Shown here piece after piece: positions 1 to 8,468 of a stretch of 34,766 nucleotides of DNA; within the stretch, counting starts at the first letter, position 1; each line of letters opens with the position of its first letter. A program made the translations under genes and the position numbers. The stretch covers positions 1-34,766 of the forward strand of contig DASTAE010000287.1 of NCBI GenBank assembly GCA_035712985.1, written 5' to 3'. The notes under the pieces are model-generated. The model was not told the origin of the DNA. It made no database searches and worked only from the letters and a program-made list of their open reading frames with translations. The stretch is from Actinospica sp035712985. GTDB taxonomy: Bacteria; Actinomycetota; Actinomycetes; Streptomycetales; Catenulisporaceae.

Positions 1-325
1 TGGGCTCCTGACCCCGCGCCGCGCCCCGCGCGCGGCAAGCCTTTCGGTGGCGCACTGGATTCGCTCCGGTGCGCCACCTCCGCTTCCCCGCGCCCCTTTC
101 CAGTGACTCAGCCCCCGCATGCCGCTTTGCCGAGCGGATAATCGGGGTATGTAGCTGATGCGAGGTCTACTCGGCCGAGGAGCACCACGTATCGCGTGTT
201 GCTGACGTAGATCTGTTCCCTCTTCGTTCGAAGGTAAGGCCTCTGGCATTCCCTCTCGCGCCACGTCGGCTGCAGGCTGCAGGCAACCGGCGTTTCTACG
301 CGACCCGAGGGGAGCGAATCGAACC
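1..325. other. Intergenic region at the left edge
   Basis: No gene is convincing in these 325 bases. Reading frames on the minus strand in this stretch do not show the strong third-position GC bias of the real genes. It holds a hairpin at 46-78 and ends in a purine-rich GAGGGGAG (about 307-314) that serves as ribosome binding site for the gene at 326. A short tandem GGCTGCA repeat near 268-283 is trivial. Confidence 0.6.
46..78. terminator. Hairpin, possible terminator of a gene left of the window
   Basis: GGTGGCGCAC (46-55) is perfectly complementary to GTGCGCCACC (69-78), a 10-bp stem with a 13-base loop. There is no T-tract, as is usual for actinobacterial terminators. Its position before the first gene suggests it ends transcription entering from the left, but the upstream gene is outside the window. 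Confidence 0.45.
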
Positions 326-1096
326 ATGTCCTCCACTGAGGAACACGACGCGCCCGACCTCCTTCGCCGCATGCTGTCGGCAAGGAACGGAGCATTGATC
401 TTCCTGGCTTTCGCGCTCGCGACCACGGTCGTCAGCGTGGGCATCACCGCCGTCTTGGCCAGCGTGTTCGGTCAGAATCTGGGCGACCGGATGGGCACGC
501 TCGGCCAGATCTTCGAATCGGTGAACGCTGCCTTCTCCGGCCTGGCATTCATCGCCCTCGTCGTCACCTTCAGACTCCAGTACGACGAGCTGAAATTGCA
601 GCGCGCCGAGTTGCAGAATCAGCACTTGGCCATGGATAAGAGCCAGGGCGAGCTTCACCGGAGCGCCGAGGCGGATATCCGCACGCTGCACATGCGATTG
701 ATTCAGATGTCGATGGACGACGAAGACCTGGCCGCCGTCTGGCCGCAGTACCAGGGTCCTGTTTCGCCGGTCCGCGCCAGGCAGCATAACTACTCGAACT
801 TAATCATCCAACATCAACGCATGTTGTACGAGCTCGGATATCTCGACCGGGAGGACGTTCTCGGAGTCCTGCGCTATCTGTTCACCAGCGCGCTCATGCG
901 GAGTTTCTGGGAAGGCCAGATGGTGGCGAGGCAGGTGATCAGGCTCGACGCGCGGGACGCCGCGTTCTACGAGATCGCCGACACCGCATTCCGTGACTCG
1001 GCGCCCCCCGAGCCCCCGACGCCGCCCCGCGGCAAGCGCGGGGCGGACGTGATCGACCTCGAGGTCCGCAGGAACTCCGGCTCAGACGCCGCGTGA
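326..1096 (+). CDS. Two-helix membrane protein, DUF6082-like
   Basis: The 256-residue product has two hydrophobic segments near residues 22-46 and 66-88, then a predicted coiled coil (about 88-115, rich in L, E, Q and K) and a soluble helical C-terminal part ending in a Pro/Arg-rich tail. The C-terminal half, with a conserved-looking FWEG motif and the pattern of short aromatic-rich helices, resembles the actinobacterial DUF6082 family as I remember it; this is not verified. A GAGGGGAG ribosome binding site lies about 11 bases before the ATG. No function is known for such proteins; the topology (two membrane helices, large cytosolic tail) would fit a membrane-anchored sensor or scaffold. Its last 15 bases overlap the 3' end of the convergent gene at 1082-1342. 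Confidence 0.75.
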   Translation: MSSTEEHDAPDLLRRMLSARNGALIFLAFALATTVVSVGITAVLASVFGQNLGDRMGTLGQIFESVNAAFSGLAFIALVVTFRLQYDELKLQRAELQNQHLAMDKSQGELHRSAEADIRTLHMRLIQMSMDDEDLAAVWPQYQGPVSPVRARQHNYSNLIIQHQRMLYELGYLDREDVLGVLRYLFTSALMRSFWEGQMVARQVIRLDARDAAFYEIADTAFRDSAPPEPPTPPRGKRGADVIDLEVRRNSGSDAA

Positions 1097-1342
1097 GAAG
1101 TGATCGATGGCGGAGAGCATGACGGCACGCGGGATCAGGACGAGTCGCTCGCTCGGCGAGTGTCCCGCGTCCGGCGGCAGGGCCATCACGCCGGTCACGT
1201 CCTGTCCGATAATCGCGAAATCTCCCGTATTCGTCTCGAACACGTCGGGGCAGTTCACGGAGTCGCCGCATCCACGCTCCGCGGGTGCCGTCCCCAAGCG
1301 CCGCGTAATCGCAGGCCCGGCCCCGTGTCGGGAGATTTCCAT
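1082..1342 (-). CDS. Small conserved actinobacterial protein of unknown function
   Basis: An 86-residue soluble protein with the core pattern CPDVFETNTGDFAIIGQDVT near residues 31-50, followed by LPPDAG and a segment ending in LVLIPRAVM. Short proteins with this CPxVFETxTGDFAVIGxDVT pattern are common in streptomycetes and relatives, often close to helix-turn-helix regulators, in the same way as DUF397 proteins. I do not know a function. The ATG at 1342 is preceded by GAGG at about ten bases. It lies downstream of the ABC operon on the same strand, separated by 94 bp, so readthrough from that operon is possible. The tail overlaps the convergent membrane-protein gene by 15 bp. Confidence 0.75.
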   Translation of the reverse strand: MEISRHGAGPAITRRLGTAPAERGCGDSVNCPDVFETNTGDFAIIGQDVTGVMALPPDAGHSPSERLVLIPRAVMLSAIDHFSRGV

Positions 1343-1436
1343 CGGATAGTTTCCTCGTCTCTAGTGCAGGAAGTGACCGCAGAGATCGTACACAGTGGAC
1401 GGTGCGGGTTCGCAGCGACACGGCCCAACTGTGGCG

Positions 1437-2126
1437 CTACGACAACCCTTCCGTGAGCAAGCCGTCCGAGATCGTCAGGACTCGGTCGGCGATCTCCATG
1501 AGGGCTCGGTCGTGGGTGGCGATGAGGGCGGTGACGCCTTCGGAGTGGACGAGGGTGCGGAGCAGGAGCATGATCTGGGCGCCGGTCTGGGAGTCGAGTT
1601 GGCCGGTGGGCTCGTCGGCCAGCAGGAGGGTGGGCTTGGTGGCCAGGGCGCGGGCTATCGCCACGCGTTGCTGTTGGCCGCCGGAGAGCTCGTGGGCGCG
1701 CTGCTGCATGTGCTCGCCCAGGCCCACCAGGCGCAGCAGCGTCTTGGCGCGCTCCTCGCGTTGAGCGGAGGGGACCTTGAGGAGGCGGAGGGGGACGCCT
1801 ACGTTCTCGGTGGCGCTGAGGATGGGGATCAGGCCGAAGGATTGGAAGATGAAGGAGACCTTCTCGCGCCGCAGCTCCAGCAGTTGGGGCTGGGAGATCT
1901 TGTCCAGCTGCCTGCCCGCCACGGTGACGGTGCCCGCGGTGGGGCGGTCCAGGCCGCCCAGCAGGTTCAGCAGGGTGGTCTTGCCGGAGCCGGATCTGCC
2001 GCGCAGGACCACCAGTTCTCCGGCGCCGATCGTGAAGCTGACGCCGCGTAGGGCCTCGACCTTCGCGGTTCCGGTGCCGAAGCTGCGGCGCAGGTCGTCT
2101 GCGCGGACGATGGTGGTCTCGCTCAT
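1437..2126 (-). CDS. ABC transporter ATP-binding protein (MacB/LolD type)
   Basis: A 229-residue ATPase, standard length for the LolD/MacB/FtsE class that works with FtsX-like permeases. Walker A GRSGSGKTT is at about residues 43-51, the signature LSGGQQQRVAIARA near 146, Walker B LLLADEPTGQLD near 168, and the switch histidine in ATHD. It hydrolyses ATP on the cytoplasmic face to power the mechanotransmission-type FtsX permeases encoded upstream. Its ATG overlaps the stop of the preceding ATPase gene (ATGA at 2123-2126), so it is the last gene of a four-gene translationally coupled operon. The substrate cannot be read from the sequence; related actinobacterial systems are linked to lipoprotein, peptide or antibiotic export. 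Confidence 0.93.
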   Translation of the reverse strand: MSETTIVRADDLRRSFGTGTAKVEALRGVSFTIGAGELVVLRGRSGSGKTTLLNLLGGLDRPTAGTVTVAGRQLDKISQPQLLELRREKVSFIFQSFGLIPILSATENVGVPLRLLKVPSAQREERAKTLLRLVGLGEHMQQRAHELSGGQQQRVAIARALATKPTLLLADEPTGQLDSQTGAQIMLLLRTLVHSEGVTALIATHDRALMEIADRVLTISDGLLTEGLS

Positions 2127-3073
2127 CTCGTCGGCTCCTCGCGGTCCGCGCGTACGGTGATCTGTTCGGGTTCGAGGCCGAGGCGCACGCGGTCACGCAG
2201 GTCGAGTGCGGCGACGTATTCGGCGGGGAGTTGGATTCGGCCGGCGCGGTCCAGCAGCGCGTACTCCTGCGCGTTGGCCCGCTCGCCGAACTCGGTGCGC
2301 AGGACCTCGCTGCTGGTGCGGCCGTCGCGGATCTGGACGGTGCGCGGGACCTGGCTGGAGACGTTCTCGTCGTGGGTGACGATCAGGACCGCGACGCCGA
2401 GTTGCTCGTTGGCGGTGCGCAGGGCCTGGAAGACCGTGTCGGCCGACGCGGTGTCGAGTTCGCCGGTGGGTTCGTCGGCCAGGACCACCTTGGGGCGGTT
2501 CGCCAGGGCCACGCCGATGGCCACCCGCTGCTGCTCGCCGCCGGAGAGCTGGCCGGGGCGGCGGTCGGCGCAGTAGCCGATGCCGAGGAGTTCCAACAGC
2601 TCGTGGGCGCGCTTGCGGCGGGTGCCGCGGTTGACGCCGGCCAGGCGGAGCGGGGTCTCGATGTTCTCCCGGGCGTCCAGGTAGGGGAGCAGGTTGCGGC
2701 CGGTCTGCTGCCAGATGAAGCCGACGGTCTCGCGGCGATAGCGCAGGCGTTCGCGGCCCTTCATCGTGAGCAGGTCGTGGTCGGCGACCCGGGCCCTGCC
2801 CGCGGTGGGCCGGTCCAGGCCGGAGAGGATGTTGAGCAGGGTCGACTTGCCGGAACCCGAGGCGCCCACGATCGCGGTCAGCTCGCCGGGGCGGATGACG
2901 AGGTCCAGGCCCTGGAGCGCCTGCACCTCGACTCCGTCCGCCGCGTAGACGCGGACCAGCCGGTCGCACAGGATCAGCGCGTCGGCGCCGTACGCCGCGT
3001 GCGCCCGGGCCGCGGCCTCGGCCTCGAATTCCAGGCCGGCCAGGTCGGCGGCCGGTGCCTTCGCGTCGCTCAT
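2123..3073 (-). CDS. ABC transporter ATP-binding protein with AbrB-like C-terminal tail
   Basis: A 316-residue ATPase of the MacB/LolD class. Walker A GASGSGKST is at 70-78, followed by an IWQQ Q-loop, the signature LSGGEQQRVAIG, Walker B VVLADEPTGELD and VTHD. The nucleotide-binding domain is preceded by about 30 extra N-terminal residues and followed by about 60 extra residues. The last 45 contain LLDRAGRIQLPAEYVAAL, which has the look of an AbrB/SpoVT/MraZ swapped-hairpin domain. The ATG at 3073 was chosen because it forms an ATGA overlap with the upstream permease stop; a longer upstream frame exists but lies inside the permease gene. Two different ATPases and two permeases suggest an asymmetric ABC complex with one site per ATPase. 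Confidence 0.9.
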   Translation of the reverse strand: MSDAKAPAADLAGLEFEAEAAARAHAAYGADALILCDRLVRVYAADGVEVQALQGLDLVIRPGELTAIVGASGSGKSTLLNILSGLDRPTAGRARVADHDLLTMKGRERLRYRRETVGFIWQQTGRNLLPYLDARENIETPLRLAGVNRGTRRKRAHELLELLGIGYCADRRPGQLSGGEQQRVAIGVALANRPKVVLADEPTGELDTASADTVFQALRTANEQLGVAVLIVTHDENVSSQVPRTVQIRDGRTSSEVLRTEFGERANAQEYALLDRAGRIQLPAEYVAALDLRDRVRLGLEPEQITVRADREEPTR

Positions 3074-5685
3074 GCGTCCTCTCCCATCCTCAACTGCGCG
3101 GGAACACTGCGCCGCCGGGCGATCGCGGCCTGCAGCAGCACGCCGCAGCAGGTCAGCGCCAGGGCCGCGGCGGCGGTCAGCAGCGGGGTCACGGCGTCGA
3201 GCCGAAGGCCGGTCTCGGTGGCCAGGCCCGTGAACACGGTCAGATTCAGTGCGCTGCCGAAGACCGCGGGCAGCACGAGCGCGGCGAGCAGCCCGCCGAG
3301 GGTCGTGGCCGCGGCCAGCGGCGCGGTCTCGGCGAGCGCGATCCCGCGCGCCTGGCGCGGGCTCAGTCCCAAGGTGCCGAGCAGGGTCAGTCGGCGCGTT
3401 CGCGGAGCCGCGGTCAGCGCGAGGGCGAGCAGGATTCCGCAGATCCCGAAGCAGCCGGCCGCCGCGAGTCCGAGGACGTACCCGAACGCGGCCAGTCCGG
3501 CCAGCGGCTGCTTGGTGAGCCGGTCGAGGGCGTCGCCGCGGTACACGACGTGGTTCTGGCCGGGCACCGTGGCCGCCAGCGCCGCGTTCACCTTGGCCGG
3601 GTCGATTCCGTTGCCGGACACCAGGATCTCGGACACCAGCCAGAACTGCGCGGAGGATGCGACGGCCCACGTGGGGATGAGGACGAAGGGCTGGCCGGGA
3701 CCGTAGGCGGGCCGGGCCGGGCTCTGCGCTTGAACGGCCACGACCTTCGCCTCGAACGCGGGCGCCGCGCTCGGGGTGAGCTGGAAGGTCGAGCCGAGGG
3801 TGTATCCGCTGTCCGCGGAGGCGACCACCGGGACCGGGCCCGACACGCTCCGGGCGGGCAGCGCACCGGCGAGCGGCCACGGCGTGTCGGCCGAGACGCC
3901 GTCATATGTGCTCGGATCCACCGCGTACGCCGAGGCCTCGATGCCGGTGCCGTTGATCGACTGCGAGGCGACGGCCGTCGACGCGGTGACGCCCGGGACC
4001 CTGTCGAGCGCGGCGACCGCCTTTGCCGCGGCCGACGGCGCGGTGCCCGTGCTCAGCGCGATGGAGACGTCGGTTCCGGTCTGCAGCCAGGACTCCGTCT
4101 CGCGGCCGGACTCGATGTTGCGGTAGGCGAGTCCGCCGAGCGCGGCGAGCGTGAGCGCCAGGACGATCGCGAAGGTCGGCAGCGCGAGGTTGAGCGAGGA
4201 GCGGACCGCGCCGGACAGGCCGAGGAACGCGGTCGCGCCCTTGCGGCGTCGTGCGGCTCGCACGGCCGGGGCCAGTAGGAGCGGGGCGAAGCGCACGGCG
4301 ACAGCGGTGGTCACCGCGGCGACCAGGATCGGGGCCAGGGCGCCGAGCAGGTTCGAGCCCTGGCCGGTGCCTCCCAGGCCGCTCTGCCGCAGCAGGGCGA
4401 TGGTTCCGGCCGCCAGCAGGACGAGGATGAGCTCGAAGACGCGGCGGCGGGCCTTCGGGCGGCGGCGGATGTGGTCGTCGTCCCCGCGGAGGCGGGCGGC
4501 GCCGCGGTGTTCGAGGACTGCGAGCAGCGGGGGACCGCCGAGGACGATCAGCGCGACGCCGCCGTAGAGGGCCGCGGATTCCGTGTTCGCGCCCCGTGCG
4601 GCGACCGTGGCGACGGCGCCCGCCGCGACGAGGGCGATGAGCGTGAGCGGACCGAGCTCGCGGAGCACCTGGAGGGCCAGCTGCGTCAGCGACTGGCCGC
4701 GGGCTCGGAGCAGGGTGAAGTGGCCGCGGCGCCGGCTGACGACCAGGCGGGCGCAGAGCAGGATCGTCGCGCAGCCGACCGTCGCGACGCCGACCATGAT
4801 CAGGCTGAGGACGGAGTCGACCGCCGTGCGCTGCGACTGGAAGGTGTTGAGCGTGCTGGACGGCCCGGCCGTGACCTGCAGCATGAGTTGGGCGGCGGTG
4901 GTGCCGGAGCCGAACGCGGTCATCGCGTTCAGCAAGGAGCCGACGTCCGCCGCGGTGTAGGCGGCGGTGTCCAGCGGGACGCAGTAGACGGACAGGTCCG
5001 TGTCCGGGGTCCCGTTGGGGTTCTGCACCTCCGCGAGTTCCGACAGCTCGTCGGGGCCGACGAGCGCCGTGGTCGTCCAGAGGGTGCTTCCGTCCGGCTG
5101 GACGATCGGGGAGGGGGCCGCGAGGTCCGCGTCGTAGTTCCAGAACGCCGAGGCCGGATCGGTCGGCTCGACGATCCCGGTGACGTGGAACTGATAGTCC
5201 GCGGTGGAGATCACGGTGCCGACCCGCGCGCCGTAGAACTTCGCGTCGGTGGCGCTGAGCGCGATGTCGAAGGAGCCGGCGCCGGCCGAGTCGGGCAGCT
5301 TGCCGGCCAGCAGCTTCAAGTGCGAGCTCGGCGCGTCGCGGTACGCCAGGATCATCGCCGCCGTGAAGTTGTACGCGCCGACGACGGGCAGCCGCTTGCC
5401 GAGGCGGGCGCCGCCCCACGCCTGGCCGGTCAGCGGACGGGTCGCGGCGGGAGCCGCGTGCGCGAAGACGCCCAGCCCGCCGGACACCTCGGCGGCGGTC
5501 GACAGCTCAGGGCCCTGCGCGGTGAGCGCCAGGTCGACCGGGCCGGTGGCGCCCAGGGTCTGCTGGAGGGACTTCGTCAGCTGGTGTTGCACCAGGTCGG
5601 GCACGCCGGCCGCGAACAGCGCCGTCAGGAAGCTGAGGACGACCAGGAGGGTCAGGCCCGGGTAGCGGGAGCGTCGCTGCTTCAT
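3070..5685 (-). CDS. FtsX-like ABC transporter permease
   Basis: The 871-residue protein has an N-terminal membrane anchor (about residues 8-28), a large extracytoplasmic domain, a central block of helices from about 285 to 530, a second extracytoplasmic part, and a C-terminal group of helices from about 700 to 860. This is the duplicated FtsX layout of large actinobacterial MacB-like permeases. The extracellular parts are rich in Ser, Thr, Ala and Pro. Start and stop overlap the neighbours by 4 bp (ATGA at 5682-5685 and at 3070-3073), so synthesis is coupled to the other permease and to the ATPases, and the two permeases probably pair. The substrate is unknown. Confidence 0.9.
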   Translation of the reverse strand: MKQRRSRYPGLTLLVVLSFLTALFAAGVPDLVQHQLTKSLQQTLGATGPVDLALTAQGPELSTAAEVSGGLGVFAHAAPAATRPLTGQAWGGARLGKRLPVVGAYNFTAAMILAYRDAPSSHLKLLAGKLPDSAGAGSFDIALSATDAKFYGARVGTVISTADYQFHVTGIVEPTDPASAFWNYDADLAAPSPIVQPDGSTLWTTTALVGPDELSELAEVQNPNGTPDTDLSVYCVPLDTAAYTAADVGSLLNAMTAFGSGTTAAQLMLQVTAGPSSTLNTFQSQRTAVDSVLSLIMVGVATVGCATILLCARLVVSRRRGHFTLLRARGQSLTQLALQVLRELGPLTLIALVAAGAVATVAARGANTESAALYGGVALIVLGGPPLLAVLEHRGAARLRGDDDHIRRRPKARRRVFELILVLLAAGTIALLRQSGLGGTGQGSNLLGALAPILVAAVTTAVAVRFAPLLLAPAVRAARRRKGATAFLGLSGAVRSSLNLALPTFAIVLALTLAALGGLAYRNIESGRETESWLQTGTDVSIALSTGTAPSAAAKAVAALDRVPGVTASTAVASQSINGTGIEASAYAVDPSTYDGVSADTPWPLAGALPARSVSGPVPVVASADSGYTLGSTFQLTPSAAPAFEAKVVAVQAQSPARPAYGPGQPFVLIPTWAVASSAQFWLVSEILVSGNGIDPAKVNAALAATVPGQNHVVYRGDALDRLTKQPLAGLAAFGYVLGLAAAGCFGICGILLALALTAAPRTRRLTLLGTLGLSPRQARGIALAETAPLAAATTLGGLLAALVLPAVFGSALNLTVFTGLATETGLRLDAVTPLLTAAAALALTCCGVLLQAAIARRRSVPAQLRMGEDA

Positions 5686-8348
5686 CGGCCCGACTCCTCA
5701 CGCAGCACGGCGGCGGTCTCTCTGCGGCGCGCCCCGGCGAACGCGAAGGTGATCAGCGGCACGGCCAGCAGCGCCGCCACGCCGATCAGCACCTGCGGCC
5801 AGGGGGTCAGCACCGTGACCGGCGGCTGCGGTTCGGCCGCGGCCGAGGTCAGTGTGGCCACCGGGATCACCACCCTTCCGAGCAGGAGCCCGAGCGCGAC
5901 TCCGGCGAGCGCCCCGGGCCCGGCGAGCAGCGACTGTTCGAGGCAGAGCGTGCCGATCTTGCCGCGCCGGGAGAATCCGAGCGCGTCCAGCAGCGCGAAC
6001 TCCGCCGAGCGTTCGGACCCGGCGCTCAGGACGCTGACGATCAATCCGCACAGCGCGAGCAGGGTCGTCGCCAGGGCGACGGCGAGCAGCGCGCGCAGCG
6101 GCTCCTCGGCCAGGGGCGCCGTGCGCAGTTGCTGCTGGAGCTGCGAGCGGAAGGTCACGACGGCGCCGGACGGCAGGCCGCTGGGCGGCGCCGTCGAGGA
6201 GTCGGCGAGCCACGCCTCGTTCGTCGGCAGCTTCGCCGCGGCGTTGCTGACGATCAATCCGCCGCCCGGGGTCGAGACCGTCGGGAAGTCGGAGACGACG
6301 GCCACGATCTTGACGTTGAGCTGGCCCGCGCCGAGGGAGACGGTGGTCACCGCGCCGACGCCCAGGCTGAGCGTGTGCGCGAACGTCTGAGTCGCGATTG
6401 CGGGGATCGCGCCTCCGGAGTCCGGCGCGGCGGCCACCTCGCCCATCAGGGTGCTGAGCGGCACGGGGGAGAGGTCCGGGCGCAGGGTCACGGTGCGCGC
6501 GGCGCCCGCCGGGTCGACGGCCAGCAGCGTGGACTGCAGCGAACCGCTGGCCGAGATGAACGTGGACCGTGACAGCGATGTCACCGCGTGCACGCCCGGC
6601 GAAGCGGCCATCGCGGCCAGGCCGGGGGCGGTGAGGCTGCCCGCGGGGACGCGGACGTCGGCGTCGGCGCCGACCGTGAACGAGGCCTGATCCGCGGCGG
6701 AGCGCTCGGCGCTCGCGTACTCGCTGAGCGACAGGACGCCGGTGGCCACGGCCAGGGTGGTGAGCAGGACGGGGCCCGCGAGCTTCAGCGGCCTGCGTCC
6801 GGTCTGCCAGAACGCCAGCGGCAGCGCGAGGGAGCGGAAGCCGCGGGTCAGCTTGTCGCCGAGGCGCGCGGCCAGCGGCAGCAGGCGCAGGGCGAGGGCC
6901 GCGCCCGCCGCGAGGGCCAGCGCGGGCGCGGCGATCGCGACCGGGTCGTAGGTCGAGTCGCCGGACTGGTCGGTGCCGACGATCGAGTTCGAGGAGAACA
7001 TCTGCCAGCAGGCGAAGGCGGCCAGCGCGAGCAGCGCGACGTCGAATCCGGCGCGGCCCACGGCGGTGAGCGCCGCCTGCCTGCTGCGCCGCGTGCGCAG
7101 CGCGATCGGCGAGACCGCCGAGGTGAAGGCGGGGGCCAGGATCACCGCGATCGCGGCGATCGCGCAGCCGACGACCCCGGCCCACGCCGCGACCGGGACC
7201 CCCGTTCCGGTCGACAGGCCGCTCCGGCCGCTGATCGTGCCGGCCAGGGGGCTGGCGATGAAGGGGGCTGCGACGACGGCGGGCGCGGCGAGCATGACGG
7301 ATTCCATCGCGCGCGAGCGGACCAGTTGCGGGCCGGTGCCGCCGCGGGCCCAGAGCAGCGCCGCCTCGGTCTCGCGCGCGTCGGCCAGCAGCCGCACGAC
7401 GATCAGGAGCGCGGCGATCGCGACGACGAGCAGTTCGAGCAGTTCGGCGTAGACGAGCGACTGCGCGACCAGCGTCGCGGGCGCGAGGTTCGAGAGCAGT
7501 TCGGGCAGTTCGGTGGTCGCGCCGGGGTGGCCGAGCTCGTCGTCGGTGCCGAGGCCGGAGAGCACGGTGCGCAGCGCGTTCGCGTGCGTGGCCAGGTCGG
7601 TGTCGCCGATCGCGTCCGTGTCCGGGACGGCCACCCACTCCATCTGCTCGGCCGTCAGCGTTCCCTGCGCGAGATACGAGGCGTCGGTGAAGAAGGGGCC
7701 GACCATGGTCAGGCCGGTGCTCTGCTGGCTGCCCGCTCCGGCCAGCGGATCGAGCGCCCAGTACGAACCGGTCGGGTCGGTCGGGGTGAAGACGCCGCTG
7801 AGGACGAACGACGCGGTGGCGTTGTTGTCGGTCGTGCCGCTGATCCGGGCTCCGGGGGCGAGGCCGAGGGCCGTGGCCGCGGCCTGGTTCAGGGCGATCG
7901 GCACGGCACCGTCGACCATGCTCGTGCCCGGCCACGCGCCGGCGACGAGCTTCCCGTGCGTCGCGAGATCCTGGGGCGCGAGGAGCGTCGCCGACTTGTT
8001 GTTCGCCTGCGTCGATCCCGGCAGCGTCAGGTCGATCGCGGGTGCCGCGAACATTGTTACACGGGTGTTGCCCAAGGCACTGCTGAGTCGCCCGCGCACC
8101 TGTGCGGTCGCCTGGTCCGCGGGCATCGAAGGCGCCGCGCCGGACAGGGATATCGACGTGCCGCTCGCGGCCCGCAGCGCGCTGTGGATCGCGGCGTTCC
8201 CGGCCCGGCTGCTGTAGGTGAGCAGCGCGGCGGCGAACGCGGTCGTGAGCGCCACGGTCAGGACGACAGCGGCCAGCACGGTGCGGTGCAGCGCCATCCG
8301 GCGTAGCGCCAGCGGTACGCGTGACCGGCGCGCCGTGTGCACGCCCAT
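5682..8348 (-). CDS. FtsX-like ABC transporter permease, first gene of the operon
   Basis: An 888-residue permease with an Arg-rich N-terminus and a first membrane helix near residues 24-46, a large extracellular domain (about 47-305), a cluster of helices in the middle (about 305-560), a second extracellular domain and a final helix bundle (about 745-885). It shares layout, but not obvious sequence, with the permease downstream, and most likely forms a heterodimer with it. GGGAGG lies seven bases before the ATG at 8348. It is the promoter-proximal gene; the promoter should lie in the 120-bp gap shared with the divergent MFS gene. No regulator gene adjoins it. Confidence 0.9.
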   Translation of the reverse strand: MGVHTARRSRVPLALRRMALHRTVLAAVVLTVALTTAFAAALLTYSSRAGNAAIHSALRAASGTSISLSGAAPSMPADQATAQVRGRLSSALGNTRVTMFAAPAIDLTLPGSTQANNKSATLLAPQDLATHGKLVAGAWPGTSMVDGAVPIALNQAAATALGLAPGARISGTTDNNATASFVLSGVFTPTDPTGSYWALDPLAGAGSQQSTGLTMVGPFFTDASYLAQGTLTAEQMEWVAVPDTDAIGDTDLATHANALRTVLSGLGTDDELGHPGATTELPELLSNLAPATLVAQSLVYAELLELLVVAIAALLIVVRLLADARETEAALLWARGGTGPQLVRSRAMESVMLAAPAVVAAPFIASPLAGTISGRSGLSTGTGVPVAAWAGVVGCAIAAIAVILAPAFTSAVSPIALRTRRSRQAALTAVGRAGFDVALLALAAFACWQMFSSNSIVGTDQSGDSTYDPVAIAAPALALAAGAALALRLLPLAARLGDKLTRGFRSLALPLAFWQTGRRPLKLAGPVLLTTLAVATGVLSLSEYASAERSAADQASFTVGADADVRVPAGSLTAPGLAAMAASPGVHAVTSLSRSTFISASGSLQSTLLAVDPAGAARTVTLRPDLSPVPLSTLMGEVAAAPDSGGAIPAIATQTFAHTLSLGVGAVTTVSLGAGQLNVKIVAVVSDFPTVSTPGGGLIVSNAAAKLPTNEAWLADSSTAPPSGLPSGAVVTFRSQLQQQLRTAPLAEEPLRALLAVALATTLLALCGLIVSVLSAGSERSAEFALLDALGFSRRGKIGTLCLEQSLLAGPGALAGVALGLLLGRVVIPVATLTSAAAEPQPPVTVLTPWPQVLIGVAALLAVPLITFAFAGARRRETAAVLREESGR

Positions 8349-8468
8349 ATGACCCTCCCGTGATTCAGCACCCGTAATGCACGACCTTCAGCCGGGCACC
8401 GTACACCGGAACCAGGGACTGTGCAGCATCCTATTCCGGCGCGGTAAGAGCCGCCGTCGGGGCATGGG
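8349..8468. promoter_or_regulatory. Divergent intergenic region between ABC operon and MFS gene
   Basis: This 120-bp gap must carry the promoters of both the leftward ABC operon and the rightward MFS gene. A TAGGAT (minus strand, 8433-8428) would serve as a -10 box for the ABC operon, but no matching -35 box is seen at 16-18 bases, so the assignment is weak. No clear operator palindrome is present. Confidence 0.35.
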
